From: Dillenia suffruticosa
Taxonomy: Eukaryota > Streptophyta > Magnoliopsida > Dilleniales > Dilleniaceae
Direction of reading: 5' to 3'
NCBI GenBank assembly: GCA_033439265.1
Contig: JAVTVX010000024.1
Coordinates: forward strand, 19,142,501-19,206,500
Length of the DNA: 64,000 nucleotides
Each line of letters starts with the position of its first letter. Position 1 is the stretch's first letter. Both the position numbers and the translations under genes were made by a program. This document shows, in pieces, positions 1 to 11,352 of this stretch. The notes beneath the pieces are model-generated. The model did not search any database. It was not told the origin of the DNA and saw only the letters and a program-made list of their open reading frames with translations.

Positions 1-2130
1 AGGACATGATCAGACTTTCTAGCTTACAAAATATCTAGGGTTTCCTTCAAGGACGGGATTTTGTTTTCCCTAATTCATTTTCTCCAATTTCCAACAACAT
101 AATTACATCAAAAATATATTCTATAGTATTATTAGGTATCAATTTAACAAATACATACAAAATACTTGTCTCAAACTTGCAATTCCTTCTTGAGTTTTCC
201 TTTCTTCCCTCTCCAAGCTTTCCTTGGATTTCTAGCTTATTCTCTAGGGGTTCTACACTTGTTTTCACTTCCCAAGGGCTAGAGTTAATATATATATGGA
301 TAGAGGTGTGTTATTTCAAGTTTAAAGGGCTGTTTTAATGGAGTTTAGGGTATGTTTTTGGAGGAAGAAGATGGAGGCCAAAAATGAACCTTGAAGAGGA
401 AGTTTGTTATGTTTAAAGCTCTTTTTCCATACTTATCTCTATACCAAAGTGAAATGTAGGGTCCAAGTATTGTGAGTTGTCCATGTGTTAAGTAATGAAA
501 TGCCATGGTGTCCCCAAATTATTTTGGTCTTATTTTTTTTCTTTTCTTTTTCTTTTTCTTTTCTTTTTGTGGGTCCCACACCAAACTTTAATTTGATTCT
601 CTTGCATTATTATTTCGATCATTTTCATTCATCACTATGTTGCACAGTCTATGTAATACCAACACCTCGGTATACTCACTATTGTACTCCTCTTTATTTT
701 ATATATGTTATTACTCATATTTCTATATAAAAAATCTACTAAGAAATTTTTCCGCTAAAACCGCTATCGAAAAAATTTCGGCCCAATCACGAAAAATTCA
801 AAAATTTTCAAAATGACCACCGATGGTCCAATAGTAATGAGGATGACTCTAAAATGTATAGGAATCTCAAATTTGGGTAGATTTTATTTCGTAGAGTTAA
901 ATTATAAATTTTTTGAAAAATCACCGTTAAAACCCAAGCCGACTCGATTATGTCTTGGAAAGACTAAACAACCACGTTTTGATGCGGGATAAATTAAATT
1001 AGGTTTAATATGAGATTTTGGGTCTAAATTGAAATTATAAAAATTGTTGGGGTCAAAATGTAAATTTCATAAGTCAAGAAACTTATTTGATCTTAACAAG
1101 AATTAGAAGTATTTTGGCAAATGTTTCTTTCTCCAAAAACCGTAAACAACAAGAGAGAAAAGAGAGTTGTTGGGTGAGGGGGCAGAGAGAGAGAGAAGAA
1201 AATTTTTGGGTTTTTGAGAAATTAATCCAAGGATGGAGATTAATTTGGAGTTAGATGAAATAAATTTGAGCCCTTGGATTGAGTTGGTGGAAGACACCCA
1301 ATTAATAAAGACTATTCATTGAGTGAAAGTATGGACTTCCTTGAAAACAAACCAATGGTGAGGATTGACTTGGAATTGGATCAAAATTTTGTGAATCTTT
1401 GAATCTTGGTGGTTGGGAGACATGCAATTAATGAAAAAGTTGAGTGTAGTGTGACAAAAAGTGTGTTTGTTGTGTAAGAGAAGAGGGAAAAATGTGATCG
1501 GTTCTTATGGGAAGAGAGAGAACATTAGTTTGTGGCCAAATAATCCTAAAACTTAGAATGGATCTTGAAAAGGTTGGATGACTATGATTAAATAGAGCAA
1601 AAATCTAAATAAACTAAAACTCTTAGCTTTCCTTCTTCTTCCAAACACTTCAAACGTCCAAGCAAGAGGAAGCAAGAGAGACTCTTTATTTTCTCTCAAT
1701 GGGTGTAAGCTTCAAGGTAGGGAGATCCAATTTTTTTTCTATAATACCACCCCAATTTTTTTACATAAATCAATTTCTCACAAACCCAACTACATCATAT
1801 CCAAAAATTGGAGTAAGAGGCGGAGTTTTGCAAGGTGAATAACAAGAGGGAACTGTGAGCTACATCCTTGAAGAAAGGTTTGATTTCTTTAAACATTCTT
1901 TATAATTTTTGTATAGATTCATCACACTCAAACCCTAACACAACATATCTAAATTTGAAGTCAAAAGGAGATAGCTAATCTGGTGAACTTAGGATGGCCA
2001 AGAGCTAGGAACAAGAAGGAAAGAATGATCTTGTGAAGAGAGATCTCGGTTGGACTCGAAACATCCAATTTTGAGGTAAAAAAAAAATCTACATTTGTTG
2101 AAAATTTAAGAACCTTGTATGAATGTGTTT
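1..2130 (-). mobile_element. Gypsy LTR/3' UTR-derived sequence, block A (partial)
   Basis: Lies immediately downstream, in element direction, of the minus-strand integrase remnant. It aligns with 28384-30510 and 48619-50780. It contains pyrimidine tracts and several short ORFs that recur in all three blocks only because the DNA is repeated. None of them resembles a known protein. The boundary between LTR and 3' UTR could not be placed. Confidence 0.7.
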
Positions 2131-2139
2131 AGGGAGAGA

Positions 2140-5100
2140 ACTTTCCCTTTGATTGGAAAGACTTTTAGAAAAACTTTATCCCCTACCTCAAATTCCAAAC
2201 CTCTGTGTCTCTGATCCGCATAACTCTTCTGGGGAGATTGAGCTATTCTAAGGTTTTCTCAAATAGCTCGGACTTTCTCCGTGGTTTCTTGTAGATAAGT
2301 AGGACCTGTTTCGAATTGAAGTAATTGTTTCTCTCCTACTTCATCCCAATAAAGAGGAGTCATACATTTCCTCTCATATAATATTTCAAATGGTATCATA
2401 CCAATACTCGAGTAATAACTGCTGTTATAAGTAAAATCTACTAGCAGTAAATGTTCAGCTCAACTACCACGGAGTTCTAAAATACAAGCTCTCAACATAT
2501 TCTCTAGAGTCTGTATAGCTCTCTCTGATTGACCATCTATTTGAGGATGATATACCGTGAAGAAATTAAGTTTAGTTCCCAAATTGAATTGAAAGGTCTG
2601 CCAAAATTGAGAAACAAATCTCTGATCTCTATCGAAAACAATTGATACTGGTATGCCATGCAACCTCATGATTTCGTTAATGTACAGTTTAGCTAACTTC
2701 TTCATGGAATGAGTCACTACAACAGATAGAAAGTGAGCTGATTTGATGAGCCGATCCACTATCACTCATATAGCATCAAGTCCTCTCAGAGTTTTAGGCA
2801 ACACTGAGACAAAATCCATGGTGATATGCTCCCATTTCCACTCAGGAATAGAGAGTGGCTCAAGTAGTCCACCAAGCCTCTGGTGTTCAGCCTTTATTTA
2901 TTGATATGTCAAGTATCTACGAACAAACTCCGTAGTATCTCTCTTCATACTAGGCCACCAAAAGGATTCACGCAAATCCCTGTACATCTTGGTGGATCCA
3001 AGATGAACGAAAAAGGCTGAGTTATATACTTCCTCCACAATCAATCTTCGGAATCCCTGAGCTTCTGGAACTACTAACTTGTTCCGAAATCTAACTGTTT
3101 CATTTGAAATATTGAATTCAAGCTTCCCCCCTTTAAGAATGTCTTCCCTGAGCTTAACTGTTGCTTCATCAGTTTGCTGAGCCACTCTAATGCTATCAAA
3201 TAAATCTGGTCGGATCATAAACTGAGCCAAAAGAGACCCCCGACTAGTTACCTCAGCCTCAATCTTTAACTGTTCAAACTCAGCTATCATCTGATATTCT
3301 CTTACTCGTAGAGCTGCTACTGGAATAATAGATTTATGACTGAGAGCATCTGCTACAATATTTGTTTTATCGGGTTGATACTGAATAATAACATCATAAT
3401 CCTTTAATAATTCGAGCCATCTGCGTTGTCTTAGATTCAATCCTTCTGGGTAAATAAGTATTTGAGACTCTGATAATTGGTAAATATCTCGCAATGTTCA
3501 CCGTAGAGGTAATGTCTCCAAATTTTCAAAGCAAACACAATAGCTGCAAGCTCCAGATCATGGGTGGGATAATTCGCTTCATGAGGTTTCAACTGTCTAG
3601 AAGTATAGGCTATCACATTCCATCCCTGCATTAGTACATAACCTAAACCGATCCTAGATACATCACTAAAAATCACATATCCCTGTCCACTAATTGGTAA
3701 TATTAGTACTGGACCCGATACAAGCTTATCTTTTAGAGTCTGAAAACTGATCTCATATCGTTCATCCCACCTGAAAGGTGCATTCTTACGAGTCAATCTC
3801 ATAACGAGTCAATCTCGTAAGTGAAGCAGTGACTGAAAAAAATCCTTAACAAATCTATGGTAATAACCCGCCAAAGCCAAAAAACTATGAACCTCCGTAA
3901 CTGTAGTAGGTGGGGACCAATTAACAATAGTTTCAATCTTTTTCAGGTCTATAAAAAGTCCTCTACTAGAAAAATATGACTCAAGAAAGTTATTTCACTA
4001 AACCAGAATTCATATTTACTTAGTTTGGCATACAGTTTCTCGGTCCTCAAAGTTTATAAAGCTATGTAGAGATACTGTTCATGCTAAGCCCTATTCTTAG
4101 AATACACTAGAATATCATCAATAAACACCATAATAAAATCATGCAGATAAAGTCTGAAAATACGGTTCATCAAATCTATAAAAACTACTGGAGTATTGGT
4201 TAGCCCAAATGGCATAACCAAAAACTCATAGTGACCATATCGAGTACGGAAAGCCGTCTTTGGTATATGTTCCTCTCTGACCCTAATCTGATGATATCCA
4301 GATTTCAGATCCAGCATAGAGAAAATTGTAGCATGTCTCAACTAATCAAACATATCATCAATTTTTGGCAAGGGGTATTTATTCTTAATAGTCACTTGAT
4401 TCAATTTATGGTAATCAATACATAATCTCAAGAAACCATCTTTCTTCTTTACAAATAAAACTGGTGCACTCCAGGGAGACACACTCAGACGAACAAATCC
4501 CTTGTCTACGATTTTTTGCAACTGAGTTTTCAACTCCAACTCAGCTGGTGCCATTCGATATGGAGCCATAGAAATAGGAATAGTATCTGGCACCACATCA
4601 ATAGGGAATTTTATCTCTTTAACTGATAGCAATCAGGGCAAATCATCTAAAAATACATCTGGAAAAACCCAAACCACTGGTATGTCAACTAATTGTGTTT
4701 GCTCTTCTTGTCTTCAATGACATAAGTTAAATACTCTTGACAACCATTGGATAACATCTTAATCACTTTGATGAAAGACACAGCTAGAGCTCTGATAAAT
4801 CTATTACAATAAAGAAAATCTATGGTTGTCTTGGTGGTGAAAAGCAAACAATTTTCCAGTGACAATCAACAAGTGCATAATTAGTTCACAACCAATCCAT
4901 ATCCAAAATTACATCCAAATCTAACAACTCTAATAGTAATAAATCAATACTAAAATCATACCTCTGGAAGCTCACAATACAACCCCTATAAATCTCAGTA
5001 ATAAGAACCTCATTTTCCAAAGGGGTAGCAACCCACAATCATTGCTTTAGAGATTCAAACTCACGAGGCAAGGTCATAATCGATGCAAATGAAATAAATG

Positions 5101-5249
5101 AATGCGTGGCACCCGAATCAATCAAAACACGAATATCACAAAAAGATAATTTTATTCTACCTGTAATCACATCAGGTGAAACACGAGCCTCCTGAACAGT
5201 GACTGCGTAAACTCTAACCTGACCTCTTGGGCGTGGTGGCTTACCCTGA
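2140..5249 (-). pseudogene. Ty3/gypsy pol relic, block A (protease-RT-RNase H-integrase)
   Basis: Reads on the minus strand. At about 5060-5200 there are aspartic-protease traces (D-S-G-A-type motif, then HSF). RT spans 4632-4084, with VKKKDG, IDYHKLN and LKSGYHQIR and the catalytic box FIDDIL. RNase H follows at 3802-3437. The integrase zinc-finger region ends at 2898, and the core at 2765-2460 has FDRDQRF and GQSER. Gene order PR-RT-RH-IN is diagnostic of Ty3/gypsy, and the nearest plant group is chromovirus-like. It is dead: stops at 4342-4344 (TAG), 2898-2900 (TAA) and 2460-2462 (TGA), plus frameshifts. The first zinc-finger cysteines read Tyr-x-x-Tyr. The gag end is cut by the LTR fragment at 5250. 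Confidence 0.92.
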
Positions 5250-6844
5250 TGTCACGCCCCGAACCGGGATCGTGAACAGCCGCCCGTTGTCCCTGGATGC
5301 CGGCTGTATTTTTACAGAAAATCGGGTAGAACCTCCCCATAAATCGGAGGTTTCCCGAGTACAATTTCACCTGTATATCATATTCATCCGCAAAAAAAAT
5401 AAGTAAATGGCCATCCCGGCCTCTCCAAAATCAACAAATACCACAGCCAACATCCAGAACAACGCAAGGCTATAAGTTTCTAGCAGTCCTAGCAACAGAC
5501 CTCTACTGTCATGCCCAACTAGGGCATGAGCAGCCGCCACACCGAGCAGGCTTAAATTCTACGCATATATAAAATAAATTCTCAAGTTATTTTTAAATAT
5601 TTACAAATGCCTCAATGCAATGAAATAATCAACACGAAAGTTTCACGAATAAAAGTCCAAAATTTATACAGTCATCCCAAAAATTTAGATAAATGGAATA
5701 GTCAAACTAAAATCTCCAATACATAACAATATCACCAATCATCGTAGCGGAAGAGATGGAAAACATCCATACCCAAGCCCAGTGGTATCTCCTCGATCCA
5801 ACACTAATCCTGTGGGAAAGAAAGTGAGGGATGAGTATCTATGGGAGGATACTCAGTAAGTGAGGGGATTGACATCATACTATCAATATCGAAGGTGAAC
5901 TTGGAGTGTCAAAGCATAAGAAAATATTCACAGTGTGCAAACCGATCATGTTATTTCAAAATCACATATAATACGCACACATCAGAAAGTAAGATATGCA
6001 TCCAATATTCACATCAATGTCATGAAGAACCGGCCAATGAAATATTCCCGGCAATGGTCTACCTCGACCAAGGACGGCGCATTGGGGGTTTTTCCAAATG
6101 CAAGCATTAAAGAATGGCTCTCTGCCCCAATGTTGGCCACAGACTACCCCAACTAGCCTGTAAATAATAATAATGTACATATAACTAGTCAGCCGTGTAT
6201 GGTGCCCCCGCCTGGTGCTAGACGGAGCCGTACTCAACGTCCTCTCCGATGAGGGTCAACCTGGGACACCCATACACACGACAATCTGGCGGATACCTCC
6301 GGCCGAAGCGTATCCGGACACAAGGGGTGCCTCTACCAGATGTCCTTCGTAGCTACGGATCACAATATCATATCAGCCGGGCACGTAGCCCCATGCATCC
6401 CATCACCAGATCAGCCGGGCATATAGCCCCATGCATAATATCATAACATCAGCCGGGCATGCAACCCAATGCATAATATCATAAAGTCGGCCGGGCATAT
6501 AGCCCAAAACATAATATCATAAAGTCGGCCGGGCATACAGCCCAAATGTGTAAATAAATCCATTTAAAACCATGTGCCAATGCAGTGGAAGCATTAAAAC
6601 ATATCAATATGTCGAAAATGTGGCACAATATACGTTTATCAAAACTCATGGATGCATATCAATAAAGTCAGCATTTAAGACACTCCAAAGGTCACAAAAC
6701 ATTTCATCAAATATTGAAAAGTCATAACAATCATACATTTTGCAGAAACATGTCATTTAAAAGATATTTTTGAAACATGGTTTTCAATCAATAGCGAATG
6801 TCAAAGTCCCACTCACAGTTCTAGGGAGGGTGGTCACTCCCTAT
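5250..6844 (-). mobile_element. Truncated gypsy LTR inserted in pol, block A
   Basis: Starts TGTCACGCCCCG directly after 'taccctga' of the gypsy protease/gag region, where block B continues uninterrupted (about 33605). The first ~1.5 kb matches, at lower identity, the LTR at 11353-12810, including 'gatgccggctg' and 'ttacagaaaatcggg'. It stops abruptly at 6844, where block sequence resumes at the equivalent of 36933. The rest of this LTR, the Tat scrap and the exonuclease gene are missing, so I infer an insertion followed by a deletion from inside the LTR into the flank. Confidence 0.75.
6370..6565. repeat. 38-39 bp minisatellite inside the LTR fragment
   Basis: Five imperfect tandem units, each with an 'agccgggca' or 'ggccgggca' core followed by an ATAGCCC-like tail and 'ataatatcata'. 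Cores start near 6374, 6412, 6450, 6488 and 6527, a spacing of 38, 38, 38 and 39. The related LTR at 11353-14034 has no comparable array at the matching position, so it expanded within this copy or subfamily. Confidence 0.8.
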
Positions 6845-8934
6845 TTTTAAATTATAACTTTTGACCCTAAACAAAAAATTCTGGATAAACCTCCAACACA
6901 TACCGCACCAAACCAGAGGCTTTTTCTCTAGATGGGGCTCTTGCTCCATTTAGGGTTTTCTCGAGGGACTCGCCATAAGATTCTTCCTTACTAATCCTAA
7001 TTAAAAGCATTGAAAATAAATCTAACTGAGTTTGATTTTTATTATTTAATAAATAATACAACAACAAAACAATTATATTATAAATAATACAACAACACAA
7101 CTCTTCTTCTTCCTTCCAATGAGTATGAAAACACATGTGATTTGGTTACTCATAAATTTTCACAACTAAATTATCATGTGAATGTGTGAAAACGCATCAT
7201 TTATTGTACATCTTTTATAGGTATAGATGTGTAAAACAATAATTCTTGACATGTTTGAGAAATGTCATCACAAGAAGACATGTGAAAAAGAGTTGTTTTT
7301 GGACTAGAATTTTTTTAAAAGTCCAAAGGACTCAATACCTTAATGACAAAGCATATAATCAAAGTCGAACCATCCATCATTCACGGCATTTATGAAAAGG
7401 AAAAAGATAAAGAAAAAGAAAAAGCACAATTGACTCAATCAATTAAAGCATTCTTGGCTTAGCACACGATGGCCGAAAATACCTTTGATTCTTGCATGGT
7501 TAAAGGGGTTGGGGAGGAGATAAACTCTAATATTTTTTTTCTTAAAAATTTCATCTTTAATAAAGAGAGAGATCTGTCTTATTTATACAAGTAGAGGGGG
7601 CATTTTAAAACGACCCTTGTTTAACAAGGAGAGATAAACTCCAATGAGTGTGAAAACACGTTTGGACTAGAATTTTTTAGTCCAAAGGACTCAAAAAGAA
7701 AAAGATAAAAAAAAAAAAGGACAATTCACTCAATCAATTAAAGCATTTTAAATTATAACTTTTGACCTTAAATCTAACTCTTGCTCCATTTAGGCTTTTC
7801 TCTAGGGGCTAGCCTTAAGACTACTCTACTAATCCTAATTAATTAAGAACGTTAAAAATAAATCCAACAGAGTTTAATTTTGATTATTTTATAAATGCAA
7901 TAGTAATATTGTAAAGAATCTATATATAATTTTTTTTTTTTTTAGTTTTATATTAATCGTTTACATGACGCAGCTCTTCTTTAAATGCAATAGTAATATT
8001 CTAAATCTACTGATTTTTGCCCATCCAACCAAGGCTACAGTCACCACAATCCTCCTAAGTTGTCAAAATTGATGAAATTAATTTAATCTATTTTTCCACA
8101 GCAAAAAGAACGGGTACCATGAAAGTTTTCCACACCAAAACAATTATTTTTATGATAAGCTTGATATTTAGAACCTTGAAGCCATAAAAAAAATTCCAAT
8201 CAATGATAAGCATAAGCATTCTTGGATTTAATCAGACAATAATGGGTAATGACTTGAGTAATGTTGCAAAGATTAACACTAGCACAAATCTTTGCCATCA
8301 CAAAAATTTCTCTACCAAATGTTGCAAAGAAAATGTTCATTTTGAAAAGAATGGTTTTAAAATTGTTGGTAGGAGGCTTGTTTATCTCTTTAGGGGACTC
8401 ATTGTAAGTAGCACCATACGTTGTTTAGAATGCAAATTCATCTTTACATAACACTTTGATAAAAAAGGAACCCCACATCTTACTTGTGAAATATTTTCTA
8501 AATTACACTAAACAGCAATATATTTTTCATTTTCCAATACCTGGAAATCCAATCCCTTAACCACAAAATTTATATTGATTTGGGTGAATTTGATAAAATT
8601 CGATTGATAATTGAAGGAGCCAAATTCAAATAATCCCATGGATTAGTTAGTCCCTTTCCCTCATAATGAAAATTATTTAAAGAATTGTCAAATGATCAAA
8701 TTTCAGATGATTTTGATCACCAAACTGGGTTTTTAATTGCCCAAATTTTCATATTACTCATAAAAATGTTGATTTTTAGTTCAGGAATTTTAAAATAGAC
8801 CAAGTAGCACTTTGGGGAATCTTCTAATAATGCTTTAAAGAGAGTTCTTTTGTTTTAAATAAAATAATAAAAGTAAATCAAACAAAATAAAATTTTTCAA
8901 ATAAATGTTAACATGAGGTTAAAAAAAAGGTACT
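6845..8934. other. Non-coding block sequence, block A (former exonuclease upstream region)
   Basis: No gene recognised. It aligns with 36933-38990 in block B and is nearly identical to it apart from a ~31-bp indel near 7150 and scattered SNPs. It contains diverged direct repeats (7190-7450, 7632-7812). A short open frame at 8203-8451 (82 codons) is identical in block B (38260-38508). It resembles nothing I know, and recent common ancestry of the DNA explains its conservation. Confidence 0.6.
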
Positions 8935-9398
8935 AATATTACAACAGAACAGGATATCAATGATAGAAATTATCCGTTATAAATAGCGACGAAATTATAA
9001 CGAATTAGCGTCAGACTTTATAAATTAAAAAAGATAAAAATTAACGAGAGATTAACAATGAATTTAATGACAGAATTAGTAGCAAAAAAACTGTCGCTAA
9101 TCTCGATCGTAAAATAGGCGCGAAACTGATTATTATTTTACAAGATATTTTTTCGACAGATTAAAAGTTGATTAGCAACAAAATTAGAGATGGACTTGGC
9201 TTCATTGCTAATCGATCGCAATACAATGTCTACAATATTATTATTAAACATTTTTATGGATTAGATATTGAAATTAGTGATGAAAATATTTCCGTTGTTA
9301 ATCGATCACAATTAAAAGAAATAGTGTAACTTAATGAGAGATTAGTGATGGAAGTTAGTGATGAAATTTTTCCGTCACTAATCTACCGGTGTAATATT
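8935..9398. mobile_element. MITE-like element with imperfect inverted ends, block A
   Basis: Begins aatattaca and ends with the reverse complement tgtaatatt. The interior is full of short direct and inverted forms of 'attagcgac' and 'ccgtcactaatc', like the subterminal motifs of the CACTA-type element at 19596-20925. No clear target-site duplication or CACTA terminus is visible. It is present at the same place in block B (38991-39454), so it is older than the duplication. Confidence 0.4.
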
Positions 9399-9423
9399 CT
9401 AAGATAAAAAAAAAACCACAAAA

Positions 9424-9426
<3 letters not shown>

Positions 9427-9475
<49 letters not shown>
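9427..9475. repeat. (CT)n microsatellite, block A
   Basis: About 24 uninterrupted CT dinucleotides. The block B copy is shorter (from 39484 to about 39513) and is followed by a run of C. The adjoining 'ttcgtcgccgcc' text looks like a plant 5' UTR, but no coding exon follows. Confidence 0.95.
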
Positions 9476-9478
<3 letters not shown>

Positions 9479-10164
9479 ACTCTCTCCCCCCTTCCCTCAC
9501 TCTTCTCTTCTCGGTTCGTCGCCGCCTCTTGTCCAAAGGGAAAACGACTAAGTACGATTTGCGATCTCATCGCTATTGCAGTCGACCCAAGAAGATGTTT
9601 TCCTTCTTTTGAATCTCTAGATGTTACTCTCCGCTTGTCATTTGCCCCAATATCAACTCCTAGACCAAGCCCTTGATTTGAGTGATTTACTAGCTAATCA
9701 TGCCCACTATGATTTGACCAAAGAGGGTTTCAGTGCATGAACTTCATTCGGTTCATGAACACTTGCACCTACCTCCTGGAGTAGATCCACTTGCATTTAT
9801 CTATTACCCTTCAGGCATATAGATCACAAAATCCTAAATCCTTCTTGTTGTGGATAGAAGCTTCATCAGAAGAATTACAATGAATGAAATATGGGATTTC
9901 TTTGTCCAATCTCCAATCTAAAGCTTTATTTTGCCCTTTTTGGGACTAAATGTTGCGCAAAGTTTTCCCCTCCCTGTCTACTATGTTGCTCTTCTATACG
10001 GGTACAATGTATAACTTTTTTTAATTCATAAATAACTTCTAAAAATGAAATTATATAAATATATTTTTAATTTAATAGAAAGCTTGTAGATTTAGAATTA
10101 TATGCAGAAATATGCTTATAATAGTAATGAATGTTGATAATGGTAACGAATGTTTTTAGAAATA
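9476..10164. other. Stretch without recognisable gene, block A
   Basis: Matches block B (39526-40349) up to 10056, except for a 255-bp segment present only in block B. From about 10057 it enters the ~1-kb piece that block B lacks. No ORF with recognisable homology. Confidence 0.6.
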
Positions 10165-10395
10165 AATTTTAGTGGTGCTAGCAAGGGAAATCTAAGCCAG
10201 CAGGGTGTTGTGTGGCCTCATTGAGGACAACGATGGCCATGGTTCTAAGAAAAATATGGAGTGCTATACCTCTTTTGCCGTTAAGGGATGGTCATGGGAT
10301 TCAACAAATAATGGGAGGATGGAAATGGATTTGGGTTCATTTGCTTTCACATGGAATATTAGGAATGGGTGCTAATAGAGTGGCGGATTATCTCT
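10165..10395 (+). pseudogene. LINE-type RNase H relic
   Basis: Two pieces of a non-LTR retrotransposon RNase H domain can be read on the plus strand. The first is a GASKGN-type start near 10173 (normally preceded by an Asp in this family, here a Ser). The second is an MGANRVADYL-type C-terminal helix near 10363-10392. Frameshifts separate them. This lies inside the 1.0-kb piece of block A that is absent from block B. The short motifs make the family call moderate. Confidence 0.45.
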
Positions 10396-10768
10396 ACTTT
10401 TAACAAGAATTAGAAACAATTCGAATTTTGATGGGCTTTAATCTAAGTAGAGTTTGCAAATTCATAGTCTGACTATCTTTTTTATTTTTTTTAATCTTTG
10501 AGGTTGTTTTGCCCCTGATGTGTAGTATTTTCATTTTTTTTTTTTTGGTTTTGTACTTCTATTGTCTCACAAAAGTACCCACCTGTTATTTTTCTCTTAT
10601 TCTGCAAGATTGAGCCTTTTTTTATGTTTATTCATTTATTTATTTTTATTCTGCTAGTGAAGTGAATTTCTCATATGAGAGTTACCAGAGATCTGTTCTA
10701 TGATTAAATTTATGGAGGATTCTTGAAAGAGAGGTTTCAGAGGATGTGGGTTTGAGGTGATAATTTAT

Positions 10769-11060
10769 GGCGGACTGCTAGCTCTCAAATGTCCGCACTG
10801 CTGCTGCACACTAGCCCATACACAGTCCTAATCTTCTCTATGTCACCCCCAACCTCTATTCCAACATAAGTGAAGTTGGGATCAGCAAGGAAGGTCTTGA
10901 GAGCTTCGGGTAGGTAGTCAATGTGGAATAGCTGTAGGATTAGGCAATTTCTGTCGATACAGAGCTGCAGAGTAGCAGATTTGTTACTCATGTAGCTAAT
11001 ATAATGAGGTCTCCACTCAATGTATAAGCCGACAACAGTTCGTTTTCCGGCATACAAGGT
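10769..11060 (-). pseudogene. WEX-like 3'-5' exonuclease fragment, block A
   Basis: A 292-bp stretch about 95% identical to 36107-36398 of the intact gene, covering roughly codons 47-144. Exo I reads GLYIEW, so the catalytic Asp of D-x-E is replaced by Tyr. The Exo II region (VGGDIEK) is kept, and a TGA stop follows SSSADI. It lacks the start, the N-terminus and the Exo III motif. The gene lies about 3.8 kb to the left of the matching junction in block B, so this is a separate paralogous scrap rather than the remains of the lost block A gene in place. Confidence 0.85.
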
Positions 11061-11347
11061 ATATAACTTGATCCTAGTATTATTGAACATAATTTGGGAT
11101 TAACGAATCATATGAGTTGTTAATTGCTTGTATAATATTGGAATTAAATTGTCAATTGCATAAGTTGGGGCAAGTGAAGGGAAGATTTTGAAGCTTACTT
11201 GATGGAACAGATTGAATAGTTCTAATTTATATAGTTGGGTGGAAGCAATAGGACTGATCAGAATGTTTGATATGAATTGGAGAGCTGTAGTAAATTTATA
11301 TAGTCATGTGATGTGGCAATGGATGTGATCAGAAGAAATGGCAATCG
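11061..11347. other. Non-coding block sequence between exonuclease fragment and solo LTR
   Basis: Aligns with 40350-40630 of block B at about 99%. No coding evidence. Confidence 0.6.
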
Positions 11348-11352
11348 TTCTC
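11348..11352. repeat. Target-site duplication TTCTC (left)
   Basis: TTCTC precedes TGTCACGC and recurs after the element at 14035-14039. Block B has a single, uninterrupted 'cgttctctataagg' (about 40627), which confirms the empty site. Confidence 0.95.

Noticed and set aside
47-730. Short frames 47-268 (minus) and 485-730 (plus), conserved in three blocks
   Set aside because: Conservation follows from the tandem duplication; products are low complexity or unrecognised and lie in LTR/3' UTR DNA.
6867-7136. Minus-strand frame of 89 codons seen in blocks A and B
   Set aside because: AT-rich sequence in a repeated non-coding module; no domain, and duplication explains the conservation.
8203-8451. 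82-codon frame identical in blocks A and B
   Set aside because: The whole surrounding 2 kb is about 99% identical, so identity of the frame shows no selection, and no homology is seen.
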